This document shows positions 35,401 to 44,466 of a stretch of 50,141 bases of DNA, piece after piece; position 1 is the first letter of the stretch, and each line of letters starts with the position of its first letter. Made by a program: the position numbers and the translations under genes. The stretch comes from an uncultured Sulfitobacter sp. (GTDB lineage Bacteria; Pseudomonadota; Alphaproteobacteria; Rhodobacterales; Rhodobacteraceae). The DNA lies in NCBI GenBank assembly GCA_947502265.1, contig CANMZB010000027.1, positions 1-50,141 on the forward strand, written 5' to 3'. Under the pieces are notes generated by a model that saw nothing but the letters and a program-made list of their open reading frames with translations, was not told the origin of the DNA and did not search any database.

Positions 35401-36552
35401 GTCGAAGACGGCCTCGTAGGCATCGCCGCGCGCCACGTCATAATCCACGTTCAGCGCGATCCGATCCACGGTGGTTGTGCCGCCACCACCCGGAATCAGA
35501 ACCGGCGTGCCATCCGCACTTGCCACAGTGCCTTCGATATCAATGAAAGACGGCCACTTTCCCTCGGACAGCCGCAAACCACCGGTCAGATCAACAGCAG
35601 CGGCTTTCAGCGCCAGATTATTAACTTCGATTGCGCCGCCCGCTTCCAACAGTGCATCCGCCTCGAGCGCCACAGAGGGGCCGAAAAAATCGCGGTACTG
35701 TGGCAGGATGACAGCGGTGATATCGCCGCCGATGTCCGCGACGATCCGGCGGTCGGGGTCGGTTGCATCGCCTTGGGTGATCACTCTCACCTGCCCTGCC
35801 AGCCGCTCTGTGCCGTCGGTGTCAAGCTGGATGTCCGTAACCAGATCATCCAGCGGCCCTTTGGTGGCGATGGTCAGGTTAATGGAGGGTTCGTCGGGAA
35901 TGTTGAGCAAAGCCGATACAACACCCGCTTCCTCCTCCCGCATGCTGATCACCGCATCAAGAGTATTACCCGCGCGGTCCAGCTTTGCGGTGATGTCGAA
36001 AACACCTTGCTTGCCATCCGTGCGGCTTGCGTCGAAATCCAGATCAAGACCATCGTCGTTCAACAGGGCGCGCGCGTTCACCTGCATCTGCATCTGCTCG
36101 CCCACAAGCGGCGCACCAATCTCCACTTTGGCGATGTTGATTTTTTTGATGTCGATCGCAACCGGCAGATCGGGCAGCTTGGGAAACGTGAAGGGCTTGG
36201 CCTCCGCATCGGGAAGTTTCTTTTCGTCGCCTTCGGGAAGGCGCGGTATATCGATGCGCGCAGCACTCAGTTCTTCGACTTCGAGACGCCCGCGCAGGAG
36301 CGCAGAACGGTTCCAGTCAAGCTGTACCTCCTCCAGCGTGAGCCAGATGCCTTCGTCATCCGCGATTGTCATGCGATCGAACGCGGCCTTTGAGCTGAGC
36401 GCACCGCGAAACCCCTCAAGGTTCACTTCACGGCCTGCCCCGCTCAACAGTTCCTGTATCTTGCGCGTCACGAAGCCTTTGTCATCGTCTTGCGCGAACG
36501 CAGGGGAAGAAACCAGCGCGAGCGCCAGAAGAAGAAACCGCAGAATACGCAT
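32404..36552 (-). CDS. tamB: Translocation and assembly module protein TamB
   Basis: This protein of 1382 residues has an N-terminal signal or anchor (MRILRFLLLALALVSSPAFA) and a very long beta-rich body. It ends in the conserved DUF490/TamB C-terminal domain (~1150-1382: GRFDLLRGRLDILGKRFDL, GTGVVGNLRSRFGLDD, near end GIFFEKDY). Known: AsmA/TamB-like proteins span the periplasm as a hydrophobic groove and move phospholipids or help outer-membrane protein assembly with TamA. The ATG at 36552 overlaps the tamA stop by one base (TGATG). Residues ~609-960 hold about six tandem repeats. A TTG one codon earlier is a less likely start. Confidence 0.92.
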   Translation of the reverse strand: MRILRFLLLALALVSSPAFAQDDDKGFVTRKIQELLSGAGREVNLEGFRGALSSKAAFDRMTIADDEGIWLTLEEVQLDWNRSALLRGRLEVEELSAARIDIPRLPEGDEKKLPDAEAKPFTFPKLPDLPVAIDIKKINIAKVEIGAPLVGEQMQMQVNARALLNDDGLDLDFDASRTDGKQGVFDITAKLDRAGNTLDAVISMREEEAGVVSALLNIPDEPSINLTIATKGPLDDLVTDIQLDTDGTERLAGQVRVITQGDATDPDRRIVADIGGDITAVILPQYRDFFGPSVALEADALLEAGGAIEVNNLALKAAAVDLTGGLRLSEGKWPSFIDIEGTVASADGTPVLIPGGGGTTTVDRIALNVDYDVARGDAYEAVFDIAGLKTTAADIAQTSLRSTGTLTGAQGNVGQLRGTLDFALEGLGLTDPALAEAVGETLKGTTEINFIAGQPFRISGLDLKGSDYGLRGSVAIDGVGAGLETALDATLIASDLSRFSALAGRELDGATSLAIKGKVTPLSGEFELQANGTADDIKTGIAQADTLLDGRTDVTMTAIRNVNGTFLRDLELNNASLRFTGAAELTSGNSSVTAEALLRDISEVLPQYEGEVKITGSALQDASGWRVDVDGDGPYETTITVEGLATGPDAKITFAARVPELSPFAEQVEGPLDARGTLRQTPDGWVLQTTADGPFEATATINGLVTPKVNVAFDLGLPEVGAIAPQINGPLAMSGRLRQTDTGFEIDTDASGPYDASATVQGALTPALDVNFDVAVPNLRPIVPQVNGPLRASGRVHQTDKGFFIDTNATGPYGARALVEGLATGPDMSMTFDVSVPNVAPLVPGVAGPLAAKGTLQQTAQGISVNTNATGPYSTRAAVRGVVTGPDAAVDFTVAMPNLAAVVPKLNGPLDVNGSARKTPQGWRLDTNANGPAGTRGVIAGVVGNDGNLDLSIDGVAPLGLSGPFISPRSLQGQAAINLKVNGPPALGSVSGTIQTSNASLSAPNLRVALEGIAANVRLADSRATLDVTGNATGGGQLSIQGGIGLGGALPADLDIRLQGIVLTDPRLYKTTLDGALRVAGPLSGGARISGEINVGETTVNVPSTGLTSIGDIPPIRHIRPPSDAMITRRKAGLNGADDGTSAVQAKTSGPGFGIDVNVNAPGRIFVRGRGLDAELGGALRLTGTTNNIISAGRFDLLRGRLDILGKRFDLVEGSATFQGDFIPYIRFVSTTSTTTGEISVIVSGPANAPEVTFESTPSAPQDEVLAQLLFGRNISDISAFQALQLANAVATLAGRGGTGVVGNLRSRFGLDDLDVTTTDSGETALRVGKYLSDNIYTDVTAASDGTGEVSLNLDITPNLKGKATLGSDGDSGLGIFFEKDY
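33670..34727 (-). repeat. Six ~60-residue tandem repeats inside tamB
   Basis: Successive units share the pattern GxLxQTxxGxxxxTxAxGPY, then a short strand, a Thr-rich turn and FDVxVPNxxPxVPxxNGPL. Clear copies contain QTPDGWVLQTTADGPF, QTDTGFEIDTDASGPY, QTDKGFFIDTNATGPY, QTAQGISVNTNATGPY and KTPQGWRLDTNANGPA; a more diverged first copy has DASGWRVDVDGDGPY. The spacing of about 60 residues (176-180 bases) suggests duplication of a beta-taco segment, which would set the length of the groove. Confidence 0.75.
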
Positions 36553-38369
36553 CAAAAGGACTGCCCAATACCGATATAAACTTGCACATTGTCGCCTGTG
36601 TCGGGGCCGGATGTCGGCACCGCCACGTCAAGACGGATGGGGCCGATAGCGGTGTTATAGCGCAGGCCCAGACCCGCCCCCGAATGCCACGTCCCGTCGC
36701 CGTTATAAAACTCTTCCTCGCCGATATAGCCCGCATCCGCGAATGCCACGATCCCGATGCTATCGGTCACGCTCATGCGCACCTCTGCCGAAAGCCCCGC
36801 AAAAGACCGCCCGCCGATGGTCTCGCCCCCGATGTCCACGCCAAGCGATTGATACGACTGCCCGCGCACCGTGCCGCCGCCGCCGGAATAGAACAGATAG
36901 TCCGCCGGGGATTCTTCGAGGCTGGGTCCGTAGACCGACCCGAACTGTCCGCGCAACGCAAAGGTAACTGGGCGCGCGGTGCCAAAGGTTTTGTATCCGC
37001 GCGCGTCCACATAGGACCGCACCCCGTTATCCGCACCCGAAATCGCCAGAAACGGCATCACGTCCGCCTTGAGGTAATAACCGTTGCGCGCGTTCAAGCT
37101 GTCGTCGCGATAATCGAACTGCGCGCTCAAGGGCATTGTCAGCAAGGTATAGCGGTTCTCGCCGAACAAATCGCGCGTCAAACCGCGCCGGAAGCCCAGA
37201 CCCAGCGTATAGGTCCGTTCAGGCGATGCGATACGTTTGATCCCGGATTCCAGATCGAACTGGCGGGAAAAATAGGAAACCTCGTCCAGTTGTTCAATTT
37301 TTGCCAGCGCATAGAAATCAGTATCTTCGTTGAAGGTGGCGGGCCGTTCGAACCGCGTGGCCAGGAGGTAGTCGGTTCCGCCGGATTGACCACCTATCCC
37401 GCTGACTTTAGCATCAAAACGCAGCCGCTCCGCCCCGCCCAGCAAGTTGCGGTGCAACCAGTAGGCGCTGACGGACAGCCCCTCCTGTGTCGACACTTCG
37501 CCACCGAAACCAAGACGGCGCTTTGGCGCATCGGTGATCTGTGCGGTGATGGGCAGCGTGTCGTCCGGCCCGATCACGTCTGCTTCGCTGAGAGACGCCG
37601 CGTTGAAAGCACCCGTGCGGCGCAGACGTTCGGTCGCCAGACGCAGTTCTTCGGGAGAGAACACCGCCCCCTCCGGCAGGCCGGCGATGTCGATGATCCG
37701 CTGCGGACGCACATCGCTTTCCCCCTCGATCAACAGCGGGCCAAAGCGCAGACGGGGACCCGGAGCCAGCACCAGATCGGCGCGGATCGTTTTGTCGGGG
37801 TGGTCGGCGACCAGTTCTTGCGCCGCAAGCGCGGCCTTGGCATGGCCTTGCGCGCGCCAACCGTCCACACTGGCGGAAACGGTGTTTTTCAACACGCCAA
37901 GACGTGCGGTCTCCCCTACGGCAAATCCCTCGGGAAGTTCGGTTTCAGGCGCAAGCGGGCCGATCTGAGCACGGCCAAAGCGGAACTTCGGCCCCGGCTG
38001 CACGGAAATTTCCACCTTGTTGATGGTGCGGGGGGGCTGGACGGGCGGAATGCTTGCCGCCTCAGACCCGTCGACGCGGATATTGATCGCGCCGCCGAAA
38101 TAGCCGTTGTCATAAAGCACTGCGAGCAGACGTTTGTAATCCGCCTGTGCAGCCGCCAGAATTTCGGCGCTGGCGGGTGGATTGTCTTCTTGCAGTGTTT
38201 GCTCGATCAAAAGAGAGCCGCCGCGCAACGCTGATTCAAGATCCCCGTCGGAAACACCGGAAAAACTCACATCGGCTGCCTGCACATCGAATGCCGTCAG
38301 ACACATCATTGCAGTCGTTATCGCCGTCGTCGCAATAAATTGCTTCGACCTGCCACGAGCTTTACGCAT
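36552..38369 (-). CDS. tamA: TamA-type BamA-family outer membrane protein
   Basis: This protein of about 605 residues has a signal peptide ending near FDVQAADVSF, three POTRA-like periplasmic units (~30-290: ADYKRLLAVLYDNGYFGG; GPKFRFGRAQIG; GPRLRFGPLLIEGE), and a 16-stranded C-terminal barrel (~300-605). The barrel ends with Phe after alternating residues (GDNVQVYIGIGQSF), the usual BamA signal. Known: TamA works with TamB in outer-membrane assembly and lipid movement. Start: ATG 38369 has GAGGG at suitable spacing; ATG 38378 is directly against that site and is the alternative. An inverted repeat ACTACA/TGTAGT (38487-38510) lies upstream. Confidence 0.9.
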   Translation of the reverse strand: MRKARGRSKQFIATTAITTAMMCLTAFDVQAADVSFSGVSDGDLESALRGGSLLIEQTLQEDNPPASAEILAAAQADYKRLLAVLYDNGYFGGAINIRVDGSEAASIPPVQPPRTINKVEISVQPGPKFRFGRAQIGPLAPETELPEGFAVGETARLGVLKNTVSASVDGWRAQGHAKAALAAQELVADHPDKTIRADLVLAPGPRLRFGPLLIEGESDVRPQRIIDIAGLPEGAVFSPEELRLATERLRRTGAFNAASLSEADVIGPDDTLPITAQITDAPKRRLGFGGEVSTQEGLSVSAYWLHRNLLGGAERLRFDAKVSGIGGQSGGTDYLLATRFERPATFNEDTDFYALAKIEQLDEVSYFSRQFDLESGIKRIASPERTYTLGLGFRRGLTRDLFGENRYTLLTMPLSAQFDYRDDSLNARNGYYLKADVMPFLAISGADNGVRSYVDARGYKTFGTARPVTFALRGQFGSVYGPSLEESPADYLFYSGGGGTVRGQSYQSLGVDIGGETIGGRSFAGLSAEVRMSVTDSIGIVAFADAGYIGEEEFYNGDGTWHSGAGLGLRYNTAIGPIRLDVAVPTSGPDTGDNVQVYIGIGQSF

Positions 38370-38572
38370 TACGCCCATACCCTCAATACCAGCCTTCGTA
38401 TTCTGGTTTGCCTTCGCAAGAACCGGCAGCCGATGGCTTTTACAACATATTTTGGGCCATTATCGACTAATTCGACAGCGGCGCAAACTACAATCTTGAG
38501 TAAGTGTAGTATGGAATGCGGGTTTGACACCCCAAAATGCACATTGGCGGCACGCTTTAAGGGCCGCGTGGA

Positions 38573-39928
38573 TCAGACCGCAGACGAGTGGCTGGATCCG
38601 GTTTGGGCGAAACCATCGATATAGCTCGCGACGATGCGCACCAGCGGGCGCATTTCGGGCTGCATCTCAAGCCCGCCTTGCGAGATAAAGAAAACACCGG
38701 GGAAACGGGTCATCAACGACACGGCGGTCCTGCGGATAAGCGCGACATGATCCGGGAACCGGGTCCGCAGCGACTCTTCGCGAAAGGCAAAGCGGCACAT
38801 CAGGTCTTCGATCATCGCAGCCATCAGGATGTCGTGGTCCTTCATGACATAACCCTTCTGGCCCGCCATTCCGGTGGCGTCGATCCGGCGTGAATAGGCC
38901 GAAGTCGCGGGTTGGTTTTGCACATACCCCTGCTTGAATCGGGAAATCGAAGAAGCACCAAGACCGATGAGGGTTTGACACCGGTCATCCGTATAACCCT
39001 GAAAGTTGCGCCGCAACTTCCCCTCCCGCGCGGCGATGGCCAGCGGATCCTGAGGCAACGCAAAGTGGTCAATGCCGATCGCCTCATAGCCCAGATCGCC
39101 CAGCACGCTGCGGGTCATCTCGGCCAGATCAAAGCGGGTCGCGTTATCGGGCAGATCTTCGGTGCGTATCAAAACTTGCCGCTTGGACATCCACGGCACA
39201 TGCGCATACCCGTAAATAGCCAGCCTGTCGGGGCGCAGATCGCTCACATGTTGCAAGGTTTGCCGAAAGCTCTCGGCTGTCTGGTGCGGCAAACCGTAAA
39301 GCAGATCGAAATTCACCCCGCCGATGCCGCCTGCCCGCACGATGTCAACAACGCGGTGCGTCTGTTCAAGCGATTGCGCACGTCCGATCGCCTCCTGCAC
39401 CTTTTCCGCGAAATCCTGTACACCGATGCTTGCACGGTTCATCCCGAAGGACAGCAGCGTTTCGAGAACGGCATCGGATGCATCGGTTGGATCAATCTCG
39501 ACCGAAAACTCGAAATCATCTGATCTTGTGAAATTTTCGAAAAGAGTCTCCAGAAGGAGCCGCATTGTCGGTCCCGACATAATGGTCGGCGTGCCGCCTC
39601 CCAGATGGAGCCGCCCCATCGTGATGCCTTGTGGCAGCGACGCGCGCACGCTGGCAATTTCCTTGCGCAGCACATCCACATATTCGTCCACCGGCCGACG
39701 CGTCTTGGTCCCCTGGGTCCGGCAGGCGCAGAACCAGCAAAGCCGCACGCAGAACGGAATATGGATATAAACCGACACCTCCGCCCCGTCCGGCACGGCG
39801 CGCAGCCACGCAAGCTGCTGCGTTTGGCCCGCATCCCCCGAAAAGTGGTTGGCCGGCGGATAGCTGGTGTAACGCGGCACCTGTGCGTCAAATAGGCCAT
39901 GCTGGCGAAGTTGGTCGATCTTTTCCAT
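38573..39928 (-). CDS. hemN: Oxygen-independent coproporphyrinogen III oxidase
   Basis: This 451-residue radical SAM enzyme makes protoporphyrinogen IX without oxygen. The 4Fe-4S motif is Cys60-x3-Cys64-x2-Cys67 (PFCVRLCWFCAC), preceded by the family N-terminus VPRYTSYPPANHF. GGGTPTIM (SAM binding) and LYGLPHQT follow. The length agrees with HemN rather than the shorter HemW. It is divergent from fnrL, with an FNR box 36 bases upstream of its ATG. A -10-like CATAAC is placed so that transcription would start almost at the ATG, and no ribosome binding site is visible, so a near-leaderless mRNA is possible. It supplies haem for cbb3 oxidase at low oxygen. Confidence 0.95.
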   Translation of the reverse strand: MEKIDQLRQHGLFDAQVPRYTSYPPANHFSGDAGQTQQLAWLRAVPDGAEVSVYIHIPFCVRLCWFCACRTQGTKTRRPVDEYVDVLRKEIASVRASLPQGITMGRLHLGGGTPTIMSGPTMRLLLETLFENFTRSDDFEFSVEIDPTDASDAVLETLLSFGMNRASIGVQDFAEKVQEAIGRAQSLEQTHRVVDIVRAGGIGGVNFDLLYGLPHQTAESFRQTLQHVSDLRPDRLAIYGYAHVPWMSKRQVLIRTEDLPDNATRFDLAEMTRSVLGDLGYEAIGIDHFALPQDPLAIAAREGKLRRNFQGYTDDRCQTLIGLGASSISRFKQGYVQNQPATSAYSRRIDATGMAGQKGYVMKDHDILMAAMIEDLMCRFAFREESLRTRFPDHVALIRRTAVSLMTRFPGVFFISQGGLEMQPEMRPLVRIVASYIDGFAQTGSSHSSAV

Positions 39929-39963
39929 GCTAGTCGTTATGGTCGAATCAACGCACCTATTCT

Positions 39964-39977
39964 TTGATACAGATCAA
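39964..39977. promoter_or_regulatory. FNR box between hemN and fnrL
   Basis: TTGATACAGATCAA is a perfect FNR site. For hemN (-) the predicted -10 region is CATAAC (39941-39936) and the start is about 39929. On the other side the box ends three bases before the likely fnrL ATG. It therefore fits activation of hemN and blocking of fnrL (autorepression). Confidence 0.85.
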
Positions 39978-39980
39978 CAT

Positions 39981-40712
39981 ATGCCCAGCACCGCCCTCGC
40001 CCCTGTCAGTTGTGTAAACTGTCCGATCCGCCACAGCGCTGTCTGTGCGCGATGCGAAGACCACGAGCTTTCGCATCTTGAGCGGATCAAGATGTATCGC
40101 ACCTACGCTGCGGGTGACGTAATTCTCTGGCGGGGGGAGCCACTCGAGTTCGTGGCCTCCATCGTCAGCGGTGTCGCCGCCCTGTCGAAAACGCTTGAGG
40201 ACGGGCGCACGCAGATGGTGGGGTTGTTGCTGCCGTCCGATTTCATCGGCAGGCCCGGGCGCACCCACATTGGTTTCGATGTGACCGCCACGTCGGATGT
40301 GATCTTGTGCTGCTTCGAGCGGCGCCCGTTCGAGGCAATGGTGATGCAGACCCCCCATTTGGCGCAACGGCTGATGGAGCTGGCTTTGGACGAGCTTGAC
40401 GCCGCGCGCGAGTGGATGCTGCTGCTGGGCCGCAAGACCGCGCGGGAAAAGATCGCCACCTTCATCACGATGCTTGCACGACGCTCAAGCACAGAGTCCG
40501 GTGAAATCAGCGGCGCGCTGTCGCTGCCGCTGACCCGTGACCAGATCGCGAATTACCTTGGTTTGACGCTTGAAACCGTGAGTCGTCAGTTCAACGCGTT
40601 GAAAAAGGAAGGTCTGATCGACTTCACAGATCGTCGCAGTTTTACAGTAACAGATCTTGCTGCCCTGCACGACGAGACAGGAGATGATGAAGATGGCGGA
40701 ATTGTTCCGTGA
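39981..40712 (+). CDS. fnrL: FnrL, oxygen-sensing Fe-S transcription regulator
   Basis: This protein of 243 residues belongs to the Crp/Fnr family. From the ATG at 39981 the cluster ligands are Cys11, Cys14, Cys22 and Cys25 (CVNCPIRHSAVCARC), of which three normally serve, plus Cys110 or Cys111 (VILCCFERR). The effector barrel has EDGRTQMVGLLLPSDFIGRPGR. The helix-turn-helix LTRDQIANYLGLTLETVSRQ has the ETVSR recognition residues for TTGAT half sites. Known: its 4Fe-4S cluster is lost in oxygen, so it binds DNA only when oxygen is low. The open frame extends to 39927. No ribosome binding site precedes any start, and 39981 best fits relatives. It probably controls all FNR boxes in this window. 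Confidence 0.93.
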   Translation: MPSTALAPVSCVNCPIRHSAVCARCEDHELSHLERIKMYRTYAAGDVILWRGEPLEFVASIVSGVAALSKTLEDGRTQMVGLLLPSDFIGRPGRTHIGFDVTATSDVILCCFERRPFEAMVMQTPHLAQRLMELALDELDAAREWMLLLGRKTAREKIATFITMLARRSSTESGEISGALSLPLTRDQIANYLGLTLETVSRQFNALKKEGLIDFTDRRSFTVTDLAALHDETGDDEDGGIVP

Positions 40713-40736
40713 CTTTCGACATTTCCCCTCTTTAAA

Positions 40737-40778
40737 TTGATCTAGATCAAAGAGCGGTCAACACAAGCACCAATAGAA
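40737..40778 (+). promoter_or_regulatory. FNR box and -10 for ccoNOQP
   Basis: TTGATCTAGATCAA (40737-40750) is a perfect FNR box between fnrL and ccoN. Class II geometry predicts a -10 at about 40773-40778, where AATAGA (40772-40777) is an acceptable match, and a leader of about 50 bases. Confidence 0.88.
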
Positions 40779-40834
40779 AGCCCGCGGGGACTGCCGCGTC
40801 CTGTGTGGCTATTCGAAATTCGAGGACTTTTTAA

Positions 40835-42460
40835 ATGGACTACGTCAAACTCATTATATTGGGGCTTGTCACCCTGTTCGCTGCCATTGCGAGCAGTTGG
40901 GCGCACGATCTTTCCTATCAGGTCCATGCGGTCCTGATCATGCTTGTTGCAGCCGGGTTGTTTATCTGGGTGCTGCGCCGTACGGACGAGCCGGCGGGTC
41001 CCGCTCCCGATCAGGGTATCTACTTTGACGGGGTGATCCGCGCCGGTGTTATCGCAACAGCATTCTGGGGCATCGCAGGCTTTCTGGTCGGGACGTTCAT
41101 CGCGTTTCAGCTGGCCTTTCCCGTGCTCAATTTTGACTGGGGTCAACCGTTTACAAACTTTGGCCGTCTGCGTCCGCTGCACACAAGTGCGGTGATTTTC
41201 GCCTTTGGCGGCAACGCGCTTATTGCGACGTCGTTTTATGTGGTGCAGCGCACCAGCGGTGTGCGCCTTTGGGGCGGCAAGACGGCATGGTTCGTGTTCT
41301 GGGGCTACCAGCTTTTTATCGTGCTGGCGGCGACCGGATATGTTCTGGGGTCGACACAGTCCAAAGAATACGCCGAACCCGAATGGTATGTTGACCTGTG
41401 GCTGACGGTGATCTGGCTGACCTATCTGGTGGTATTCATGGGCACGATCATCAAGCGCCGTGAAAAGCACATTTACGTCGCCAACTGGTTCTACCTCGCA
41501 TTCATCATCACCGTTGCCATGCTGCATGTGGTCAACAACCTGTCCATCCCCGTAAGCATCTGGGGTTCCAAATCCGTACAGGTGTTCTCGGGTGTGCAGG
41601 ACGCCATGACGCAGTGGTGGTACGGCCACAACGCCGTTGGTTTCTTCCTGACAGCCGGTTTTCTGGGCATGATGTACTATTTTGTACCGAAACAGGCAGA
41701 ACGTCCGGTTTACAGCTACAAACTGTCCATCATCCACTTCTGGGCGCTGATCTTTTTGTACATCTGGGCGGGTCCGCACCATTTGCACTATACCGCCCTG
41801 CCCGATTGGGCGGCGACACTTGGCATGGTCTTTTCGATCGTCCTGTGGATGCCGTCATGGGGGGGGATGATCAACGGTCTGATGACTCTGCAAGGGGCGT
41901 GGGACAAGCTGCGGACCGATCCGATCCTGCGGATGTTCGTGCTGAGCCTCGGCTTTTACGGCATGTCCACATTCGAGGGTCCGATGATGTCGATCCGCGC
42001 CGTGAACTCTCTGTCGCACTATACCGACTGGACCATTGGTCACGTTCACTCCGGCGCGCTTGGCTGGAACGGGATGATCACATTCGCCTGCCTCTACTTC
42101 CTCACGCCACGTCTGTGGGGCCGCAAGGAGATGCATTCGATGTCTGCGATCAACTGGCACTTCTGGCTCGCGACACTGGGCATCGTTCTGTATGCATCGT
42201 CCATGTGGGTGACCGGCATCATGGAAGGTCTGATGTGGCGCGAAGTGGATGACCAGGGCTTCCTTGTGAACTCCTTTGCCGACACCGTGAGCGCCAAGTT
42301 CCCGATGTATGTGGTGCGCGGACTGGGCGGGCTGATGTTCCTCGCCGGTGCGATCATCATGTGCTGGAACATGTGGATGACCATCCGCGCAGGCAAAGCC
42401 GCAACAGCAACCCTGCCTGAAGCGCGCCCCGCCGCACCTCTCGCAACACCTGCCGAATAA
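40835..42460 (+). CDS. ccoN: cbb3-type cytochrome c oxidase subunit I
   Basis: This 541-residue haem-copper oxidase subunit carries low-spin haem b and the b3-CuB oxygen-reduction site. Conserved pieces are [19 protein letters not shown] with the haem b His, [34 protein letters not shown] with two adjacent His, and [17 protein letters not shown] with the haem b and b3 ligands. About 12 or more membrane helices are visible. It is the first gene of ccoNOQP, with GAGGA upstream. Known: cbb3 oxidases have high oxygen affinity and are used in microaerobic life, which matches the FNR box. Confidence 0.97.
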   Translation: MDYVKLIILGLVTLFAAIASSWAHDLSYQVHAVLIMLVAAGLFIWVLRRTDEPAGPAPDQGIYFDGVIRAGVIATAFWGIAGFLVGTFIAFQLAFPVLNFDWGQPFTNFGRLRPLHTSAVIFAFGGNALIATSFYVVQRTSGVRLWGGKTAWFVFWGYQLFIVLAATGYVLGSTQSKEYAEPEWYVDLWLTVIWLTYLVVFMGTIIKRREKHIYVANWFYLAFIITVAMLHVVNNLSIPVSIWGSKSVQVFSGVQDAMTQWWYGHNAVGFFLTAGFLGMMYYFVPKQAERPVYSYKLSIIHFWALIFLYIWAGPHHLHYTALPDWAATLGMVFSIVLWMPSWGGMINGLMTLQGAWDKLRTDPILRMFVLSLGFYGMSTFEGPMMSIRAVNSLSHYTDWTIGHVHSGALGWNGMITFACLYFLTPRLWGRKEMHSMSAINWHFWLATLGIVLYASSMWVTGIMEGLMWREVDDQGFLVNSFADTVSAKFPMYVVRGLGGLMFLAGAIIMCWNMWMTIRAGKAATATLPEARPAAPLATPAE

Positions 42461-42470
42461 GGAACCCAAC

Positions 42471-43295
42471 ATGGTTGATAACGAAAAAATCACCCCGGCC
42501 GAGCAGGATCCCAAAGTTGCGACCCTGTCCGATTTTCCGGAAAAAATACCGAACGAGCTGCCGCATCAGACCGGCTTTCTCAATCGGCACGCCATTCTGG
42601 AAAAAAGCCCGATGCTGCTTTTGACGGCCTCGCTGGTGGTTGTATCCATCGGCGGGATCGTGGAAATTGCGCCGCTGTTCTGGCTGGAAAACACCATCGA
42701 GAAGGTAGAGGGCATGCGCCCCTACTCTCCGCTGGAGCTGACCGGGCGTGACATTTATGTGCGCGAAGGCTGCTATGTCTGTCACAGTCAGATGATCCGC
42801 CCCATGCGCGACGAAGTGGAGCGTTACGGACACTATTCGCTGGCGGCGGAATCCATGTACGATCACCCGTTCCAGTGGGGGTCGAAACGGACCGGTCCCG
42901 ATCTGGCGCGTGTGGGCGGGCGGTATTCCGACGCATGGCACGTGGATCACATGAGCGATCCGCAATCGGTGGTGCCCGAAAGCATCATGCCAAAATACGC
43001 CTTCCTTTCGGAAACGCGGATCGACGGCAAATATGTCGCCGATCTGTTGTCCACGCACCGGTTTGTCGGGGTGCCCTATTCGGACGCCCAAATCGAAGCC
43101 GCCTATGCCGACTTCCACGTTCAGGCAAATCCGGACGGCGACTATGACGGGTTGCTGGAACGCTATCCCGGCGCCGTTGTCTCCAACTTTGACAGCCAGC
43201 CAGAGCTGACTGAAATGGACGCGCTAATTTCGTACCTTCAGGTCTTGGGCACAATGGTCGATTTCTCGACCTTTACCCCCGACGCAAGCCGATAG
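42471..43295 (+). CDS. ccoO: cbb3-type cytochrome c oxidase subunit II
   Basis: This 274-residue membrane-anchored monohaem cytochrome c has one helix near residues 40-62 ([19 protein letters not shown]) and a haem-binding Cys101-Tyr-Val-Cys104-His105, followed by [15 protein letters not shown]. Axial Met candidates lie in [10 protein letters not shown]. It passes electrons from CcoP to CcoN. It follows ccoN after 10 bases with AAGGAA upstream. Confidence 0.96.
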   Translation: MVDNEKITPAEQDPKVATLSDFPEKIPNELPHQTGFLNRHAILEKSPMLLLTASLVVVSIGGIVEIAPLFWLENTIEKVEGMRPYSPLELTGRDIYVREGCYVCHSQMIRPMRDEVERYGHYSLAAESMYDHPFQWGSKRTGPDLARVGGRYSDAWHVDHMSDPQSVVPESIMPKYAFLSETRIDGKYVADLLSTHRFVGVPYSDAQIEAAYADFHVQANPDGDYDGLLERYPGAVVSNFDSQPELTEMDALISYLQVLGTMVDFSTFTPDASR

Positions 43296-43305
43296 GAGGC
43301 CCGCG

Positions 43306-43545
43306 ATGGATACCTATTCGTTTTTACGCCAACTCGCTGACAGTTGGGGGCTTCTCGCGCTGTTTGTCTTCTTTCTGGCAGTGGCCATATGGGCCTTTCT
43401 GCCCAGCCAGAACGAAGCGCGCAAAGAGGCCAGCATGATTCCTTTCAAAGACTGGGAAAACGAAGATCGCACCAACGCGGATACCGATGAAACCGCCACC
43501 GACAAGAAGCGTGCAGTGAAAAAGAAAGGGCCGAGCGATGAGTAA
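43306..43545 (+). CDS. ccoQ: cbb3-type oxidase subunit CcoQ
   Basis: This 79-residue protein has one N-terminal helix (WGLLALFVFFLAVAIWAFLP) and a charged tail (ARKEASMIPFKDW, then Asp/Lys-rich). CcoQ helps stability of the oxidase complex; the tail is longer than in the shortest homologues. AGGAGG precedes the ATG. Its last 8 bases overlap ccoP. Confidence 0.92.
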   Translation: MDTYSFLRQLADSWGLLALFVFFLAVAIWAFLPSQNEARKEASMIPFKDWENEDRTNADTDETATDKKRAVKKKGPSDE

Positions 43546-44401
43546 GGGACGCGTCGATAAGGAAACCGGGGTCGAAACCACCGGTCACAGCTGGGACGGC
43601 ATCGAAGAGCTGAACAACCCGCTGCCGCGCTGGTGGCTGTGGACGCTTTATGCCTGCATCGTCTGGGCCATCGGTTATACCATCGCCTATCCCGCATGGC
43701 CTATGGTTTCGGGTGCCACGTCGGGGCTGTTAGGTTTTTCCACCCGCGCACAAGTGGCCGAGCAGATCACAGAGCACGAGGCGAAGAATGCGCAGCTTGT
43801 TACCGATCTGCTGAACGCCGATCTGGCGGCGATTTCGCCATCTGACGATTTGCACCGGTACGCGGTGGCGCGTGGCGGGTCGGTGTTCGCCGCCCAGTGC
43901 AGCCAGTGTCACGGTTCGGGTGCGGCGGGCGCAAAAGGCTACCCCAACCTGCTGGATGACGACTGGCTGTGGGGCGGAGATGTTGACGCAATCGCCTATA
44001 CGATCAATCACGGCATTCGCAACGAAACAGACCCCGACGCACGCTACTCTGAGATGCCTGCCTTTGGCGAGTTTCTGAGTGGCGAGGAAATCGACGCTGT
44101 TGTCGAATATGTTGTAAGCCTGTCGTCGGGCGACGTGGATAGCACGCTGGCACAAGAGGGCAGAACCGTCTTTGCGGATAATTGCGCCTCTTGTCACGGT
44201 GACGAAGGTCTTGGCGACCGTGAATTGGGTGCCCCCAACATCGCGGATGCCCTGTGGCTTTATGGCGGCGACCGCGAAACGCTGCACGAGACGGTCTATA
44301 ACGCCCGCTTTGGCGTCATGCCCGCGTGGGGCCAACGGCTGTCGGACGAGGACGTGCGTGCCGTAGCGCTTTATGTGCATGGCTTGGGCGGCGGCGAATA
44401 G
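43538..44401 (+). CDS. ccoP: cbb3-type cytochrome c oxidase subunit III (dihaem)
   Basis: This 287-residue protein has a membrane helix at ~33-52 (LYACIVWAIGYTIAYPAW) after the family N-terminus HSWDGIEELNNPLPRWW. It has two haem c sites: Cys121-x2-Cys124-His125 (CSQCHGSG) and Cys216-x2-Cys219-His220 (CASCHGDE). The two axial Met are probably in EMPAFGEFLS and VMPAWGQRLS. It accepts electrons from cytochrome c or the bc1 complex. It is the last structural gene, and a 148-base gap with its own FNR-like site separates it from ccoG. Confidence 0.96.
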   Translation: MSKGRVDKETGVETTGHSWDGIEELNNPLPRWWLWTLYACIVWAIGYTIAYPAWPMVSGATSGLLGFSTRAQVAEQITEHEAKNAQLVTDLLNADLAAISPSDDLHRYAVARGGSVFAAQCSQCHGSGAAGAKGYPNLLDDDWLWGGDVDAIAYTINHGIRNETDPDARYSEMPAFGEFLSGEEIDAVVEYVVSLSSGDVDSTLAQEGRTVFADNCASCHGDEGLGDRELGAPNIADALWLYGGDRETLHETVYNARFGVMPAWGQRLSDEDVRAVALYVHGLGGGE

Positions 44402-44466
44402 CCGCAGCGTCTCCCCCATCGAAGTAACGGCGGCGCGCTTTCAAAGTACGCCGCCGTCATCTATTA

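Noticed and set aside
34162..36393. 743-residue open frame on + opposite tamB
   Set aside because: It is the shadow of tamB in a high-GC gene: no domain, no ribosome binding site, and composition typical of antisense frames.
36582..38234. 550-residue open frame on + opposite tamA
   Set aside because: Antisense shadow of a clear BamA-family gene with signal peptide and barrel.
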